From Phycisphaerales bacterium (lineage in GTDB: Bacteria > Planctomycetota > Phycisphaerae > Phycisphaerales > UBA1924): a stretch of DNA of 38,017 nt. The position numbers and the translations under genes are program-made. Location: NCBI GenBank assembly GCA_947476675.1, contig CANJRL010000013.1, forward strand, positions 1 through 38,017. The letters run 5' to 3'. Below are positions 13,561 to 22,372 of this stretch, one piece after another (the stretch's first letter is position 1; every line of letters begins with the position of its first letter). The notes under the pieces are model-generated. The model saw only the letters and a list, made by a program, of their open reading frames with translations. It ran no database searches and was not told the DNA's origin.

Positions 13561-13746
13561 TACTCGACAGCCTCGTTGGCGCGTCGCGGGCCCGCTCGGA
13601 GGGCAAGGGCTGATGCTGCGCGCGCCCGAGCGCGCCCCGCGGAGACTGGGCATGCCACCCTGGTCTGGGGCTCCTGCCGATCCGGCAGGGTTTCGGTCAT
13701 TCCGGGTGGAGAGCCGGGCCCAGCCGCCTGTTCGTGCGGCGGGTCG

Positions 13747-13763
13747 TTGGCGCGCCGGTTGCA
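13747..13763 (+). promoter_or_regulatory. Sigma-54-type (-24/-12) promoter of clpB
   Basis: TTGGCGCGCCGGTTGCA matches the RpoN consensus TTGGCACG-N4-TTGCA at 12 of 13 fixed positions, with the GG and GC dinucleotides at the exact required spacing. The predicted start near 13774 leaves a short leader that still holds the GGAGG site of clpB. No enhancer-binding site or activator gene is recognised nearby. Confidence 0.6.
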
Positions 13764-13778
13764 CTCTGCCGAGGGAAC

Positions 13779-13783
13779 GGAGG
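13779..13783 (+). promoter_or_regulatory. Ribosome binding site of clpB
   Basis: GGAGG seven bases before the ATG at 13791. It decides against an in-frame ATG at 13734 that would lie upstream of the promoter. Confidence 0.75.
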
Positions 13784-13790
13784 TTTCTCG

Positions 13791-16556
13791 ATGCGCATGG
13801 ACCGGTTCACTACGATGGCTCAGCAGGCGCTCGCCGACGCGCAGTCTCTGGCGCTCGAGCGGCAGCACGCCGAGGTGCTGCCCCTGCACCTGCTGCACGC
13901 CCTGTTGGCCGATGCGCAGGGCGTGGCCGCGTCCGTCCTTCGGAAGGCCGGGCTCGAGCCTTCGCGCACGCTGCCGGTGGTTGATGCCGAACTCAAGCGG
14001 TTGCCGGTGGTGACCGGGGCATCGCCTCAGGCCGGGCGGCGGCTGCTGGAGGTGCTCGCGACCGCGGACAGACTCTCGAAGGAGATGAACGATTCGTACA
14101 TCTCCGGCGAGCACCTGCTCGCGGCTGCCGCCGACCACCCCAGCGAGGCCAAGGAGGCGCTGACGGCGCTGGGGATGGACTCGAAGAAGGTCCGCGGGGC
14201 GATCAGGTCGCTGCGCGAGGCGAGCGGCGTGCGCAACGTGACCGATCCATCGTCCGACGCGGGGTACGAGGCGCTGAAGAAGTACGCCATCGACCTGACC
14301 CAGCGGGCGCAGCAGGGCAAACTCGACCCGGTCATCGGCCGCGACGAGGAGATCCGGCGCTGCATGCAGGTGCTGAGCCGGCGGACGAAGAACAACCCGG
14401 TGCTGATCGGCGAGCCGGGGGTGGGCAAGACGGCGATCGTCGAGGGCCTGGCCCTGCGGATCGTCAACGGCGATTGCCCGTCGGGGATGCGCGATGCGCG
14501 GATCGTGGCCCTGGACGTGGGCCAGTTGCTGGCGGGGGCCAAGTACCGCGGGGAGTTCGAGGAGCGGCTCAAGGCGGTCCTGCGCGAGGTGACCGCCGCG
14601 GCGGGGCGGATCATCCTGTTCATCGATGAGCTGCACACGATCGTCGGGGCCGGGCAGGCGGAGGGCGCGGTGAGCGCCGGGAACCTGCTCAAGCCGGCGC
14701 TGGCGCGGGGGGAGCTGCGCTGCATCGGCGCGACCACGCTGGATGAATACCGCAAGCACATCGAGAAGGACGCGGCGTTCGAGCGGCGCTTCCAGCCGGT
14801 GTACGTCAGCCAGCCCAGCGTCGAGGACACCATCGCGATCCTGCGCGGGCTCAAGCCGCGCTACGAGGCGCACCACGGCGTGCGGATCATGGACTCCGCC
14901 CTGATCGCCGCGGCAACGCTCAGCGCCCGCTACATCACCGAGCGCTTCCTGCCCGACAAGGCCATCGACCTGGTCGACGAGTCGGCGTCGAGGCTGCGCA
15001 TCGAGAACGACTCGATGCCCAGCGAGCTCGACGAGCTCCGGCGGCGGATCATGCACCTGGAGATCGAGAAGAACGCCCTGAAGATGGAGTCGGACGCCGC
15101 CGGGGCCTCGGCGGTCGGCGAGGCGGCGCGGCGGCAACTGGCGCAGACCGAGCAGGAACTCGCGGAGGTGAACGAGAAGAACCGGGCCCTGACGGCGCGG
15201 TGGCAGGAGGAGAAGGCCCTGCTCGACCAGGTCAAGGGGGCCAAGGAAGAGGCCGACCGCAAGCGCGTGGAACTGGAGCAGGCCCAGCGCCGGGGCGACC
15301 TCGAGACCGCGGCCCGCATCCAGTACGGCGACCTGCGCGACCTGGCCAAGCGCCTGGAGCAGGCCGAGCGCACGCTGGAGGAGCGGCGGGCCCGGGGCGA
15401 GATGATGGTCAAGGAGGAGGTCGACGCCGAGTCGATCGCCGAGGTGGTCGGCCGCTGGACGGGCATCCCGGTCTCGCGGCTGGTCGAGGGCGAGCGCGAG
15501 AAGCTCGTGCGGCTGGAGGAGGAACTGGGCAAGCGGGTCATCGGGCAGGCAGATGCCGTGCGCGCCGTGTCCGACGCGGTGCGCCGCTCCCGCGCCGGGC
15601 TGTCGGACCAGGCCAGACCCATCGGCTCGTTCCTCTTCCTGGGCCCGACGGGCGTGGGCAAGACCGAACTGTGCAAGGCCCTCGCCGAGTACCTCTTCGA
15701 CAGCGAGCAGGCCATGGTGCGCGTGGACATGTCGGAATACATGGAGAAGCACGCGGTCGCGCGGCTCATCGGCGCCCCCCCGGGCTACGTCGGCTACGAG
15801 GAGGGCGGCGCGCTCACCGAGGCGATCCGGCGCAGGCCCTACGCGGTCATCCTCCTCGACGAGATCGAGAAGGCGCACCCCGACGTCTTCAACATCCTGC
15901 TGCAGCTGCTCGACGACGGGCGCCTGACCGACGGGCAGGGGCGCACCGTCGACTTCAAGAACACCATCGTGGTGATGACCAGCAACTTCGGCTCGCAGAT
16001 GATCCAGGAACTGGCGGCCAAGGGCGCGGAGGACTGGGAGATCGACGCGGCGGTGCGCGACCTGCTCCGGCGCGGGCCGATGGGCGTCATGGCCGACGCC
16101 GCCGGCCTCCCCCCGAAGGTCACGGACGCGATGCTCCGCGCCGCCAGCGCCATGGGGGGCAGCGGCTTCCTGCGCCCCGAACTGCTCAACCGCATCGACG
16201 AGACCATCGTCTTCCATCAGCTCACCCGCGAGCAGATCGGGGCCATCGTCGACATCCAGTTGGGGCGGCTGCGCCAGCGCCTGGCGCAGCGCGGCATCAC
16301 GCTGGAGATGACCCCCGAGGCGGTGAGGGCCATCGCCGAGGAGGGCTTCGACCCGACCTTCGGCGCCCGGCCCCTGAAGCGCGTGATCCAGCAGCGCATC
16401 GAGAACGCCATGGCGACGCGCCTGCTCACCGGCGAGATCGGCGACGGCGACCACGTGGTCGTGCGGTTCGTCGGGATGTCGTTCACCTTCGAGGTCGCCG
16501 GCAAGGCCAGGGTCGCGGAGGCCAAGCCCCGCGCCGGGGAGGCGGTCGGCCGATAA
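13791..16556 (+). CDS. clpB: Protein disaggregase ClpB
   Basis: ClpB is the hexameric AAA+ chaperone that threads proteins out of aggregates together with DnaK. The 921-aa protein has an N-terminal Clp repeat domain (about 1-145), AAA1 with Walker A GEPGVGKT at 207-214 and Walker [10 protein letters not shown], a coiled-coil middle domain (about 410-560, rich in Glu, Lys and Ala), and AAA2 with GPTGVGKT at 618-625, the pore motif [13 protein letters not shown] and [16 protein letters not shown]. It is longer than E. coli ClpB (857) mainly through an insertion between SNFGSQMIQ and [12 protein letters not shown] (about residues 748-785). It is preceded by a sigma-54-type promoter and GGAGG. 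The usual dnaK, dnaJ and grpE are not nearby. Confidence 0.97.
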   Translation: MRMDRFTTMAQQALADAQSLALERQHAEVLPLHLLHALLADAQGVAASVLRKAGLEPSRTLPVVDAELKRLPVVTGASPQAGRRLLEVLATADRLSKEMNDSYISGEHLLAAAADHPSEAKEALTALGMDSKKVRGAIRSLREASGVRNVTDPSSDAGYEALKKYAIDLTQRAQQGKLDPVIGRDEEIRRCMQVLSRRTKNNPVLIGEPGVGKTAIVEGLALRIVNGDCPSGMRDARIVALDVGQLLAGAKYRGEFEERLKAVLREVTAAAGRIILFIDELHTIVGAGQAEGAVSAGNLLKPALARGELRCIGATTLDEYRKHIEKDAAFERRFQPVYVSQPSVEDTIAILRGLKPRYEAHHGVRIMDSALIAAATLSARYITERFLPDKAIDLVDESASRLRIENDSMPSELDELRRRIMHLEIEKNALKMESDAAGASAVGEAARRQLAQTEQELAEVNEKNRALTARWQEEKALLDQVKGAKEEADRKRVELEQAQRRGDLETAARIQYGDLRDLAKRLEQAERTLEERRARGEMMVKEEVDAESIAEVVGRWTGIPVSRLVEGEREKLVRLEEELGKRVIGQADAVRAVSDAVRRSRAGLSDQARPIGSFLFLGPTGVGKTELCKALAEYLFDSEQAMVRVDMSEYMEKHAVARLIGAPPGYVGYEEGGALTEAIRRRPYAVILLDEIEKAHPDVFNILLQLLDDGRLTDGQGRTVDFKNTIVVMTSNFGSQMIQELAAKGAEDWEIDAAVRDLLRRGPMGVMADAAGLPPKVTDAMLRAASAMGGSGFLRPELLNRIDETIVFHQLTREQIGAIVDIQLGRLRQRLAQRGITLEMTPEAVRAIAEEGFDPTFGARPLKRVIQQRIENAMATRLLTGEIGDGDHVVVRFVGMSFTFEVAGKARVAEAKPRAGEAVGR

Positions 16557-16594
16557 CGGCGTTTGGGAGCGTCGTCATTCGGCCGGAGTCGTCG

Positions 16595-16614
16595 GGTGCG
16601 CTGAGATGCGCACC
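16595..16614 (+). terminator. Weak terminator candidate after clpB
   Basis: GGTGCGC (16595-16601) pairs with GCGCACC (16608-16614) around six bases, 39 bases after the clpB stop. A T-rich stretch (TTCTTT) comes only about 12 bases later, so an intrinsic terminator is uncertain. Confidence 0.35.
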
Positions 16615-16739
16615 GGGCTTGGCGGTTCTTTAGCGCGATTCTCGGGCCCTTGCGCTTGCACTCGGCCTCGGGGCGCGGCATTCTTCGGCAGAGGAATGTC
16701 TCGGCGTCCCCCCTCACGCCGCAGCCAGGGAGTAGAGAA

Positions 16740-17210
16740 GTGTCACCCGTCCGTCTTGCCGCAATCGGTGTCGCTTTCGCGACCGCCGCTCAGGCCCACG
16801 CGTCGATGGTGCTCGTTCCGACCGGGCGCGAGCCCGCCGCCGGCGGGCCGGCATGGATCGGTGCTCCGGAGCGCCGGGCGCTGACGGCCCCCGCGGTCGA
16901 GCGTGCGCCCGCCGATGGCCGGGCTTCGGCGGCTGTCGCCCCGATCACGGACATCGACGCGGACCCGGTGCGGGCCGCCATCGCGATGCTCGCGCGGCCC
17001 GACGCCCCGCTGCCCCCAACGGTCTTCTCGCGCGTCGCCCCTCCTCACGACGGGTACTTCGCGGCGGCGTCCTCGCTCGGCGCTGGGGACGCGGCGCGGA
17101 GCCTCGGACCCGGGAGCGGCGCGAGCATCCTGACGTTGTTTGTGCCGACCCCGGGCGCCGGCGTCCTGCTGCTCGGCGCGGGCGCGCTCGCGGCCCGGCG
17201 CCGCCGCTGA
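16740..17210 (+). CDS. Small exported protein with PEP-CTERM-like sorting tail
   Basis: A 156-aa protein of unknown function. It starts at a GTG (16740) with a signal peptide, MSPVRLAAIGVAFATAAQAHA, cleaved near AHA. The middle (about 25-130) is Ala/Pro-rich, low complexity, and shows no domain I recognise. The C-terminus reads VPTPGAGVLLLGAGALAARRRR in sense: a P-[TA]-PGA motif, a hydrophobic helix and four arginines, which is the PEP-CTERM-type sorting tail common in Phycisphaerae. Such tails are expected to be processed by an exosortase or a related enzyme, none of which is encoded here. An in-frame ATG upstream (16650) would bury the signal peptide, so the GTG is preferred. Confidence 0.75.
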   Translation: MSPVRLAAIGVAFATAAQAHASMVLVPTGREPAAGGPAWIGAPERRALTAPAVERAPADGRASAAVAPITDIDADPVRAAIAMLARPDAPLPPTVFSRVAPPHDGYFAAASSLGAGDAARSLGPGSGASILTLFVPTPGAGVLLLGAGALAARRRR

Positions 17211-17219
17211 GACCGCGGC

Positions 17220-18806
17220 TCAGGTGATGACGTGCGCCGGCGGCGGCGTGCCGTCGCGGATCTTCTCGCGGCGGGGCTGGACGCTCGGATCGACGCCCGC
17301 GCCCGGGGCGCCGGCGATGCTGAAGAGCCACATGTCGTCGTCGACGCGGGCCTGCAGGTGGACCGGGCGGCCCCACATGAGGCGGATGTTGCGCAGCGCC
17401 TCCATGGCCTTGGCGATGTCGACCTCGGCGCCGGTCCACTGGTGGGCCAGGTAGAGCTCGCCGCGGTTCAGGTAGTTGGCGTCGGCGACGTAGACGAAGG
17501 GCTGTCCGGCGTTGGTGAGGCGCTGGAGCAGCGTCTGCTTGACCTGGCTGAAGTCGCGCGAGGCGACGCGCATCTGCCCGGTCGCCGGGTCGGGCCGGGC
17601 GCGGAAGAGGCGGTGGCGGTCGCAGAACTCCTCGGTGAGGAACTCGTCGATGAAGGAGACGTCGTTGTAGACGCGGCGGACCTCGAAGATCTTCTCGCGG
17701 CCCTTCATGCTCCTGTCGTCGTGCCGCTCCTGCGCGCCGAGGCCTTCGAGGCGCTCCCACGCCGCGCCGTGGCGCCCGGAGTTCCATCGCTCCTCGATGT
17801 CGCGGAAGAGTTCGAGGCCGATCTTGTAGGGGTTGAAGCCCCCCGGGGGGGTGTGCACGACGCCGGAGTGCTTGTCGGCGTAGTCGACGATCTCGGTGGC
17901 GTCGGCGAAGTGCAGGGTCATGAGTGTGGCGTGCCAGTACGACGCCCAGCCCTCGTTCATGATCTTGGTCATGGCCTGGGGGGCGAAGTAGTACGCCTCG
18001 TCGCGCACGATCGAGAGGATGTCGCGCTGCCAGGTGTCGAGCGGGGCGTGCTGGAGCAGGAAGAGCAGCACGTCGCGCGTTGGGCGGCGGGGCTGGCGGC
18101 CCTTCTCCGCCTTCGACCTCGCCTCGTGCTCGCGGCGCTGGGCCTCGATCGCCTCCGGGGGGTTGATGAACTGGTCCATGTAGCCCTTGGCGCGGAACTT
18201 GTCGGGGACGAAGGCCTCGTGGCCGCGGCTCGCGCGCTCGTCCTCGGTCGAGGCGCGGCGGTCGGGCGCATCGGGGTCGCGCTTCACGAACATCGAGTGG
18301 GGGTCGATGAGGTGCTCGAGGGAGAGGGCCGCGTCGAGGAAGCGCTCGACGGCCTCCGCGCCGTGGGCCTCGACGTGGCGGCGCACGCGGGTCGCGTGGT
18401 TGGCCATCTCGTCCATCATCTTGCGGTTCGTGCGCGAGAACCAGGCGTTGTGCTTGAAGAAGTCGGCGTGGCCGTAGACGTGGGCCATGACCAGCTTCTG
18501 GTCGACGAGGGCGTTGGACCGCTGGAGGTAGGCGTAGCAGGGGTCGTTGTTGATGACCATCTCGTAGATGCGCCCGAGGCCGTAGGCGTCGCGCTTGCGG
18601 CAGGACTCGTACTCCATGCCCCAGCGCCAGTGGGGGTAGCGCACGGGGAAGCCGCCGTAGGCGGCGAGCTGGTTCATGGTGTCGAAGTCGACGACCTCGA
18701 AGATGACCTCGAAGAAGTCGAGGCCATAGTCGAGCGCCTTGGCCTTGATGCGGGCCATGTGCTCGCGGAGTTCGGGGGGCAGGTCGGTGGAGGTGCGGAG
18801 GGGCAT
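17220..18806 (-). CDS. spoVR: SpoVR family protein
   Basis: SpoVR/YcgB proteins are widespread cytosolic proteins of unclear biochemistry, linked to spore cortex formation in Bacillus and to stress and stationary phase elsewhere. The 528-aa length and motifs fit: YGLDFFEVIFEVVDFDTMN, AAYGGFPVRYPHWRWGMEY, YGLGRIYEMVINNDPCYAYL, QKLVMAHVYGHADFFKHN, WQRDILSIVRDEAYYFAPQ, KIMNEGWASYWH, NPYKIGLELFRDIEERW, YNDVSFIDEFLTEEFC and the late NRGELYLAHQWTG. The family usually travels with the kinase gene prkA and the VWA gene yeaH; neither is adjacent. Upstream a GATACCCT resembles a -10 element 17 bases before the ATG. The stop is only nine bases past that of the exported protein on the other strand. Confidence 0.95.
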   Translation of the reverse strand: MPLRTSTDLPPELREHMARIKAKALDYGLDFFEVIFEVVDFDTMNQLAAYGGFPVRYPHWRWGMEYESCRKRDAYGLGRIYEMVINNDPCYAYLQRSNALVDQKLVMAHVYGHADFFKHNAWFSRTNRKMMDEMANHATRVRRHVEAHGAEAVERFLDAALSLEHLIDPHSMFVKRDPDAPDRRASTEDERASRGHEAFVPDKFRAKGYMDQFINPPEAIEAQRREHEARSKAEKGRQPRRPTRDVLLFLLQHAPLDTWQRDILSIVRDEAYYFAPQAMTKIMNEGWASYWHATLMTLHFADATEIVDYADKHSGVVHTPPGGFNPYKIGLELFRDIEERWNSGRHGAAWERLEGLGAQERHDDRSMKGREKIFEVRRVYNDVSFIDEFLTEEFCDRHRLFRARPDPATGQMRVASRDFSQVKQTLLQRLTNAGQPFVYVADANYLNRGELYLAHQWTGAEVDIAKAMEALRNIRLMWGRPVHLQARVDDDMWLFSIAGAPGAGVDPSVQPRREKIRDGTPPPAHVIT

Positions 18807-18876
18807 GCGTGGGGTCCCGCCGAAGGGTATCGGCGATTCCCGAGAGTTCTACGCAGAGGGTGGGCGCCTCGTTCTT

Positions 18877-19377
18877 CTAGCCAGGATTCAGGACACCCGA
18901 CACACAGGCGATGAACACGATCACCGCCACGGGCATCGACCACCTGCCGATCACGATTGCGATGATGGCGAGCGCCCGGCTGAGAGGACCGAGGGGCGCG
19001 ATTCGCTTCTTCCTTGTCAGCACCACGACGAGCAGCGGTGGAAGAAGCAGCATGCACATCAGAAGCAGCAGCTCCTCCGGCACATCCGAAGACCGGCAGC
19101 CGCGACGGATCGAGTACTCCGTCTTCCATCCGTTCGTCAGGAGATAGCACGCGGTGAAGGCTTGAGGGCAGGCGACCACCGAGGCGTGCGCTCGCAGCCA
19201 GCGATGGGCGAAACCCGGCGCCGCGAAGATTTCCACACGCCACCGCCCGCCGCACTCCGGGCACACCGGCTCGGGCAGCCCTGCAAGGTCGTACTTGCAA
19301 GCCGGGCAAGCGGGGTGACGCTCTCGCAGGTCCTCCCAGCATGTCGAGGTTGTGTTGTTGGGCGTCGGCATGCGCAT
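18877..19377 (-). CDS. Zinc-ribbon membrane protein, tandem copy 2
   Basis: Function unknown. The 166-aa protein starts with a polar tail, then a zinc ribbon: HPACPACKYDLAGLPEPVCP with a further CGGRW, four cysteines in two CPxC/CPEC knuckles (about residues 22-45). The rest holds two strongly hydrophobic segments, around LLLLMCMLLLPPLLVVVL and AIIAIVIGRW...VIVFIACVSG, that look like membrane helices. It follows its paralogue with one base between the upstream TGA and this ATG, so translation is probably coupled. The zinc-ribbon half is nearly identical in the two copies while the membrane half has diverged. The ribbon type recurs in Planctomycetota membrane proteins. Confidence 0.75.
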   Translation of the reverse strand: MRMPTPNNTTSTCWEDLRERHPACPACKYDLAGLPEPVCPECGGRWRVEIFAAPGFAHRWLRAHASVVACPQAFTACYLLTNGWKTEYSIRRGCRSSDVPEELLLLMCMLLLPPLLVVVLTRKKRIAPLGPLSRALAIIAIVIGRWSMPVAVIVFIACVSGVLNPG

Positions 19378-19378
19378 C

Positions 19379-19861
19379 TCAACAGAAACGCGCGCAGAGC
19401 ATGACGATGCTCGCGAACACGCCCACCAGCATCGACAAACTCACCAGGAACCTCAGCCATCCGGGAAGCGCTCTGGCGCTGACGCGCGGCAGGAACATCA
19501 CACTCGCGACGCACGGCGCGGCCGCGAGCAGCACGAGAAGACCGATGAACGCCTCGTCCCCCGCCGCGCGCTCGGAGCGTCCTATCACGAACAGACTCTT
19601 GAGCGAGTTGCCGATCATGGCGGAACCCGTGAACACGGGCAGCATCGAGGGGATGGCTGACCACTCGCGCGTCGCCGCGTGTGAGACGGCCGACGGCGAC
19701 AGGATGGCAACCTCCCACCGCCCGCCGCACTCCGGACATACCGGCTCGGGCAGCCCTCCCAGGTCGTACCTGCACGCCGGGCACGCGGGGTGCTGGCCCT
19801 TCAATTCGTCCCAGGTCGGGCTCGGCGGCTGCTGCGCGATGGTCCCCGGCGCTTCCATCAC
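19379..19861 (-). CDS. Zinc-ribbon membrane protein, tandem copy 1
   Basis: First gene of the tandem pair, 160 aa, function unknown. It opens with MMEAPGTIAQQPPSPTWDEL, then the ribbon HPACPACRYDLGGLPEPVCP plus ECGGRW (about residues 25-48), and three hydrophobic stretches, around MLPVFTGSAMIGNSL, FIGLLVLLAAAPCVASVMFL and FLVSLSMLVGVFASIVMLC. The start may be the GTG at 19861 or the next codon, ATG, at 19858. It is divergent from the M61 peptidase gene about 100 bases away. The likely origin is a local gene duplication followed by divergence of the membrane part. Confidence 0.75.
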   Translation of the reverse strand: MMEAPGTIAQQPPSPTWDELKGQHPACPACRYDLGGLPEPVCPECGGRWEVAILSPSAVSHAATREWSAIPSMLPVFTGSAMIGNSLKSLFVIGRSERAAGDEAFIGLLVLLAAAPCVASVMFLPRVSARALPGWLRFLVSLSMLVGVFASIVMLCARFC

Positions 19862-19963
19862 GGGACGATTCGGGGCCCGCCCGCCGCCGGTTCCGCGCCG
19901 GCGTGATCGCGGATGGATTCGATTAGCATGGCGCTTCTCCCGCCTTCACCGGAGTTCCTCCGC

Positions 19964-21973
19964 ATGCGCACCGTGTTGTTCGCCGTCATCGCCGGGGTTG
20001 CGCTCGCCGCGCCGCCGGCCCTCCTTGGCCCCTCCGCGCTCGCGAGGCAGGGGGCGCGGCCCGCCGCGCCCGCGTCGGGCGACCCGGTCTTGCTCGAGGT
20101 CGACGCGACCCAGGCGCCGCGGCGTGTGTTCCGCTCGACCATGATCTTCCCGGCCAAGCCGGGGCCGATGGCGCTGACGTACCCGAAATGGATCCCGGGC
20201 GAGCACGCGCCGACCGGCCCGATCGCCGACGTGGTCGGCGTGCGCATCAGCGTCGGCGGGAAGCCCATCCCCTGGCGCCGCGACCTCACGGACATGCACG
20301 CCTTTGTCTTCGACGTCCCCGCCGGGGCGAAATCGGTGACGGCGTCGATGGAGTACGTCGCTGGTGGGGGCGCCGCGGCGTTCACCGCGGGAGGGCTCGC
20401 GTCGAGCAGTCTGGCGGTGGTCGACTGGCACCTGATGCTGCTCGCGCCCAGGGGCGCGGCGGCGGACTCCGTCGTCTACTCCGCCACGCTCAAACTCCCG
20501 GCGGGGTGGCAGTTCGGCACGGCGCTCCCCGGCGCTCAGCGCAGCGGCGACGTCGTGGCCTTCGCCCCGGCGCCGCTGCGCACGCTGGTGGATTCGCCGG
20601 TGGTCTGCGGCAAGCACTTCCGTCGCTTCGACCTGACCCCCGGCCAGAACCCGCCGCACACCGTCGAGACGGTCGCCGACTCGCCCCAGGCGCTGGAGAT
20701 GCCGGCGGAGCGTCTCGAAGCGCACAAGCGGATCATCGCCGAGGCGTTGGCGCTGTTCGGCGCGCGGCACTACCGCGGGTACTCCTTCCTGCTGACCCTC
20801 TCCGACGCGGTCTCGCACTTCGGGCTCGAGCACCACGAGTCGTCCGATGACCGCGCGCACGAGCGCTCGCTGGTCGACGACGACGCGTTCTTCCTGTACG
20901 CCGGGCTCCTCCCGCACGAGTACGTGCATTCCTGGTGCGGCAAGTTCCGCCGCCCGGCCGGACTGGCGACGCCGGACTACGAGACGCCGATGAAGGGCGA
21001 CATGCTGTGGGTGTACGAGGGTCTGACCACCTACCTGGGCCAGGTCCTTTCCGCGCGGTCGGGCATGCTGACGCCGGAGGAATACCGCGAGGGCCTGGCG
21101 GCGACGGCGGCGGCGATGGACAGCCGCTCCGGGCGCGAGTGGCGCAGCCTCCAGGACACCGCCGACGCGGCGCAGATCCTGTACGAGTCGTCCCCCGCGT
21201 GGTCCAACTGGCGCCGGGCGACGGACTTCTACCCCGAGATGGAACTGGTCTGGCTCGAGGTCGACACGATGATCCGGGCCCTGAGCGCCAAGGCCGGGGC
21301 GCCGCGCACGCTGGACGATTTCTGCCGCTCGTTCTTCGCCGCCGAGCCGGGGAAGCCGAGGGCGGAGAACGACGCCTCGGGGCGCGCGCCGTCCGTGTCG
21401 ACCTACACCGCGGAGGACGTGTGGGCCGCGCTGGGCGCCGTCGCCGAGTACCCGTGGAAGGACTTCCTCGATGAGCGGCTCACGGCGGTGGGCTCGGCGC
21501 GGGGCCCGCTCGACGGCCTGCTGCGCAGCGGCTGGAAGGTCGAGTACACCGAGGAGCCCAACGCCAGGATCAAGGCGGCGGACGGGCGCGACAAGACGTT
21601 CACGCTCCTGTATTCGCTCGGCGCGGTCTTCGGCGAAGAGGGCGAGGTGCGCGACGTTGTCGTCGGGGGGCCCGCGGCCCGCGCCGGTCTCGCGCCGGGA
21701 ATGAAAGTCGTGGCACTGCGCGGCCGCAAGTTCGGCAAGGAGGCCGTCGCCGACGCGCTCGCGCAGGCGAAGGCCGATGGCAAGCCCATCGAGTGCATTG
21801 TTGAGAACGCGGAGCGCTACCTCACCATCGGCGTGGAGTACACCGGCGGCGCCCGCTGGCCTCACCTGGTCCGCGACGAGGCCCGGCCGGACATGCTCGG
21901 GGAGATCATCAGGCCGAAGACCTGGGACCCGAAGACCCCCGGCGCCGCGGGAAAGGCGCCGAAGAAGCGCTGA
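19964..21973 (+). CDS. M61 family metallopeptidase with signal peptide and PDZ-like domain
   Basis: M61 enzymes are zinc aminopeptidases (glycyl aminopeptidase type). This 669-aa protein has a signal peptide (MRTVLFAVIAGVALAAPPAL, cleaved after ALA), an N-terminal beta domain with YPKWIPGEHAPTGPI, and a catalytic domain with FGLEHHESSD and the zinc motif HEYVHSW (His318, Glu319, His322). The third ligand is probably Glu352 in WVYEGLTTYLG, 30 residues downstream. The C-terminal part (about 540-640) with VVVGGPAARAGLAPGMKVVAL is a PDZ-like domain. GGAG at 19951-19954 supports the ATG at 19964; in-frame ATGs at 19913 and 19928 only add residues before the signal peptide. It is a single-gene unit, divergent from the zinc-ribbon pair. 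Substrate unknown. Confidence 0.92.
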   Translation: MRTVLFAVIAGVALAAPPALLGPSALARQGARPAAPASGDPVLLEVDATQAPRRVFRSTMIFPAKPGPMALTYPKWIPGEHAPTGPIADVVGVRISVGGKPIPWRRDLTDMHAFVFDVPAGAKSVTASMEYVAGGGAAAFTAGGLASSSLAVVDWHLMLLAPRGAAADSVVYSATLKLPAGWQFGTALPGAQRSGDVVAFAPAPLRTLVDSPVVCGKHFRRFDLTPGQNPPHTVETVADSPQALEMPAERLEAHKRIIAEALALFGARHYRGYSFLLTLSDAVSHFGLEHHESSDDRAHERSLVDDDAFFLYAGLLPHEYVHSWCGKFRRPAGLATPDYETPMKGDMLWVYEGLTTYLGQVLSARSGMLTPEEYREGLAATAAAMDSRSGREWRSLQDTADAAQILYESSPAWSNWRRATDFYPEMELVWLEVDTMIRALSAKAGAPRTLDDFCRSFFAAEPGKPRAENDASGRAPSVSTYTAEDVWAALGAVAEYPWKDFLDERLTAVGSARGPLDGLLRSGWKVEYTEEPNARIKAADGRDKTFTLLYSLGAVFGEEGEVRDVVVGGPAARAGLAPGMKVVALRGRKFGKEAVADALAQAKADGKPIECIVENAERYLTIGVEYTGGARWPHLVRDEARPDMLGEIIRPKTWDPKTPGAAGKAPKKR

Positions 21974-21982
21974 GCCCCGGGG

Positions 21983-22372
21983 TCACCGCGCCGGGTCGTC
22001 CCGGTCGGCGCCGGCGAGGCTGATCTTGACCTTGCGCACCGGCGCCTTGCTGCGGCGGATGATCTCCGCCTCGGCGCCCGAGCGGAGGAGGCGGTCGATC
22101 TCGAAGCGCGCCGCGCTGTCGGCGGCGATCACGGTCAGCACGCCGCGGGCGAGGCCCTGGAGCGCTGTGCGCGAAGCGAGAGGCTCAGGGACGACGCTCG
22201 CCCACGCGTCGGCGACGCCGGCCATGCGGCGCTGCGCGCGACCGAGTTCGGCGCGGGCCTCACGAAACAGCGCGCCGAGGGAGTCCGGCGTGGAGAGGCC
22301 GGGGCGGAGGGCGCGCAGGCGATCGAGCCGCGCCCCCGCCGACCGCGCGTCGCTCGGCGCTTCGCCGCTCAC
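21983..22372 (-). CDS. DciA-like protein (DUF721)
   Basis: A 129-aa protein that fits the DUF721/DciA family, whose studied members help load the replicative helicase DnaB. Visible features: ALFREARAELGRAQRRMAGV, then DAWASVVPEPLASRT, the strand motif RGVLTVIAADSAARFEIDRL and the end IIRRSKAPVRKVKISL. This is the usual order W-x2-VV-x4-LA, GVLTV and late VxxI. The start is a GTG at 22372 whose last two bases and the following A form the TGA of the FKBP gene (GTGA overlap), so the two are translationally coupled. The open frame continues far upstream, but only as a shadow of the FKBP gene. Family assignment is probable; the replication role is inference. Confidence 0.7.
   Translation of the reverse strand: MSGEAPSDARSAGARLDRLRALRPGLSTPDSLGALFREARAELGRAQRRMAGVADAWASVVPEPLASRTALQGLARGVLTVIAADSAARFEIDRLLRSGAEAEIIRRSKAPVRKVKISLAGADRDDPAR

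Noticed and set aside
16640-16665. Second sigma-54-like site before the PEP-CTERM-like gene (GG...TTGCA)
   Set aside because: The GG-GC spacing is one base too long, and spacing is strict for sigma-54. The same off-by-one occurs before the phosphatase gene at about 9655-9672.
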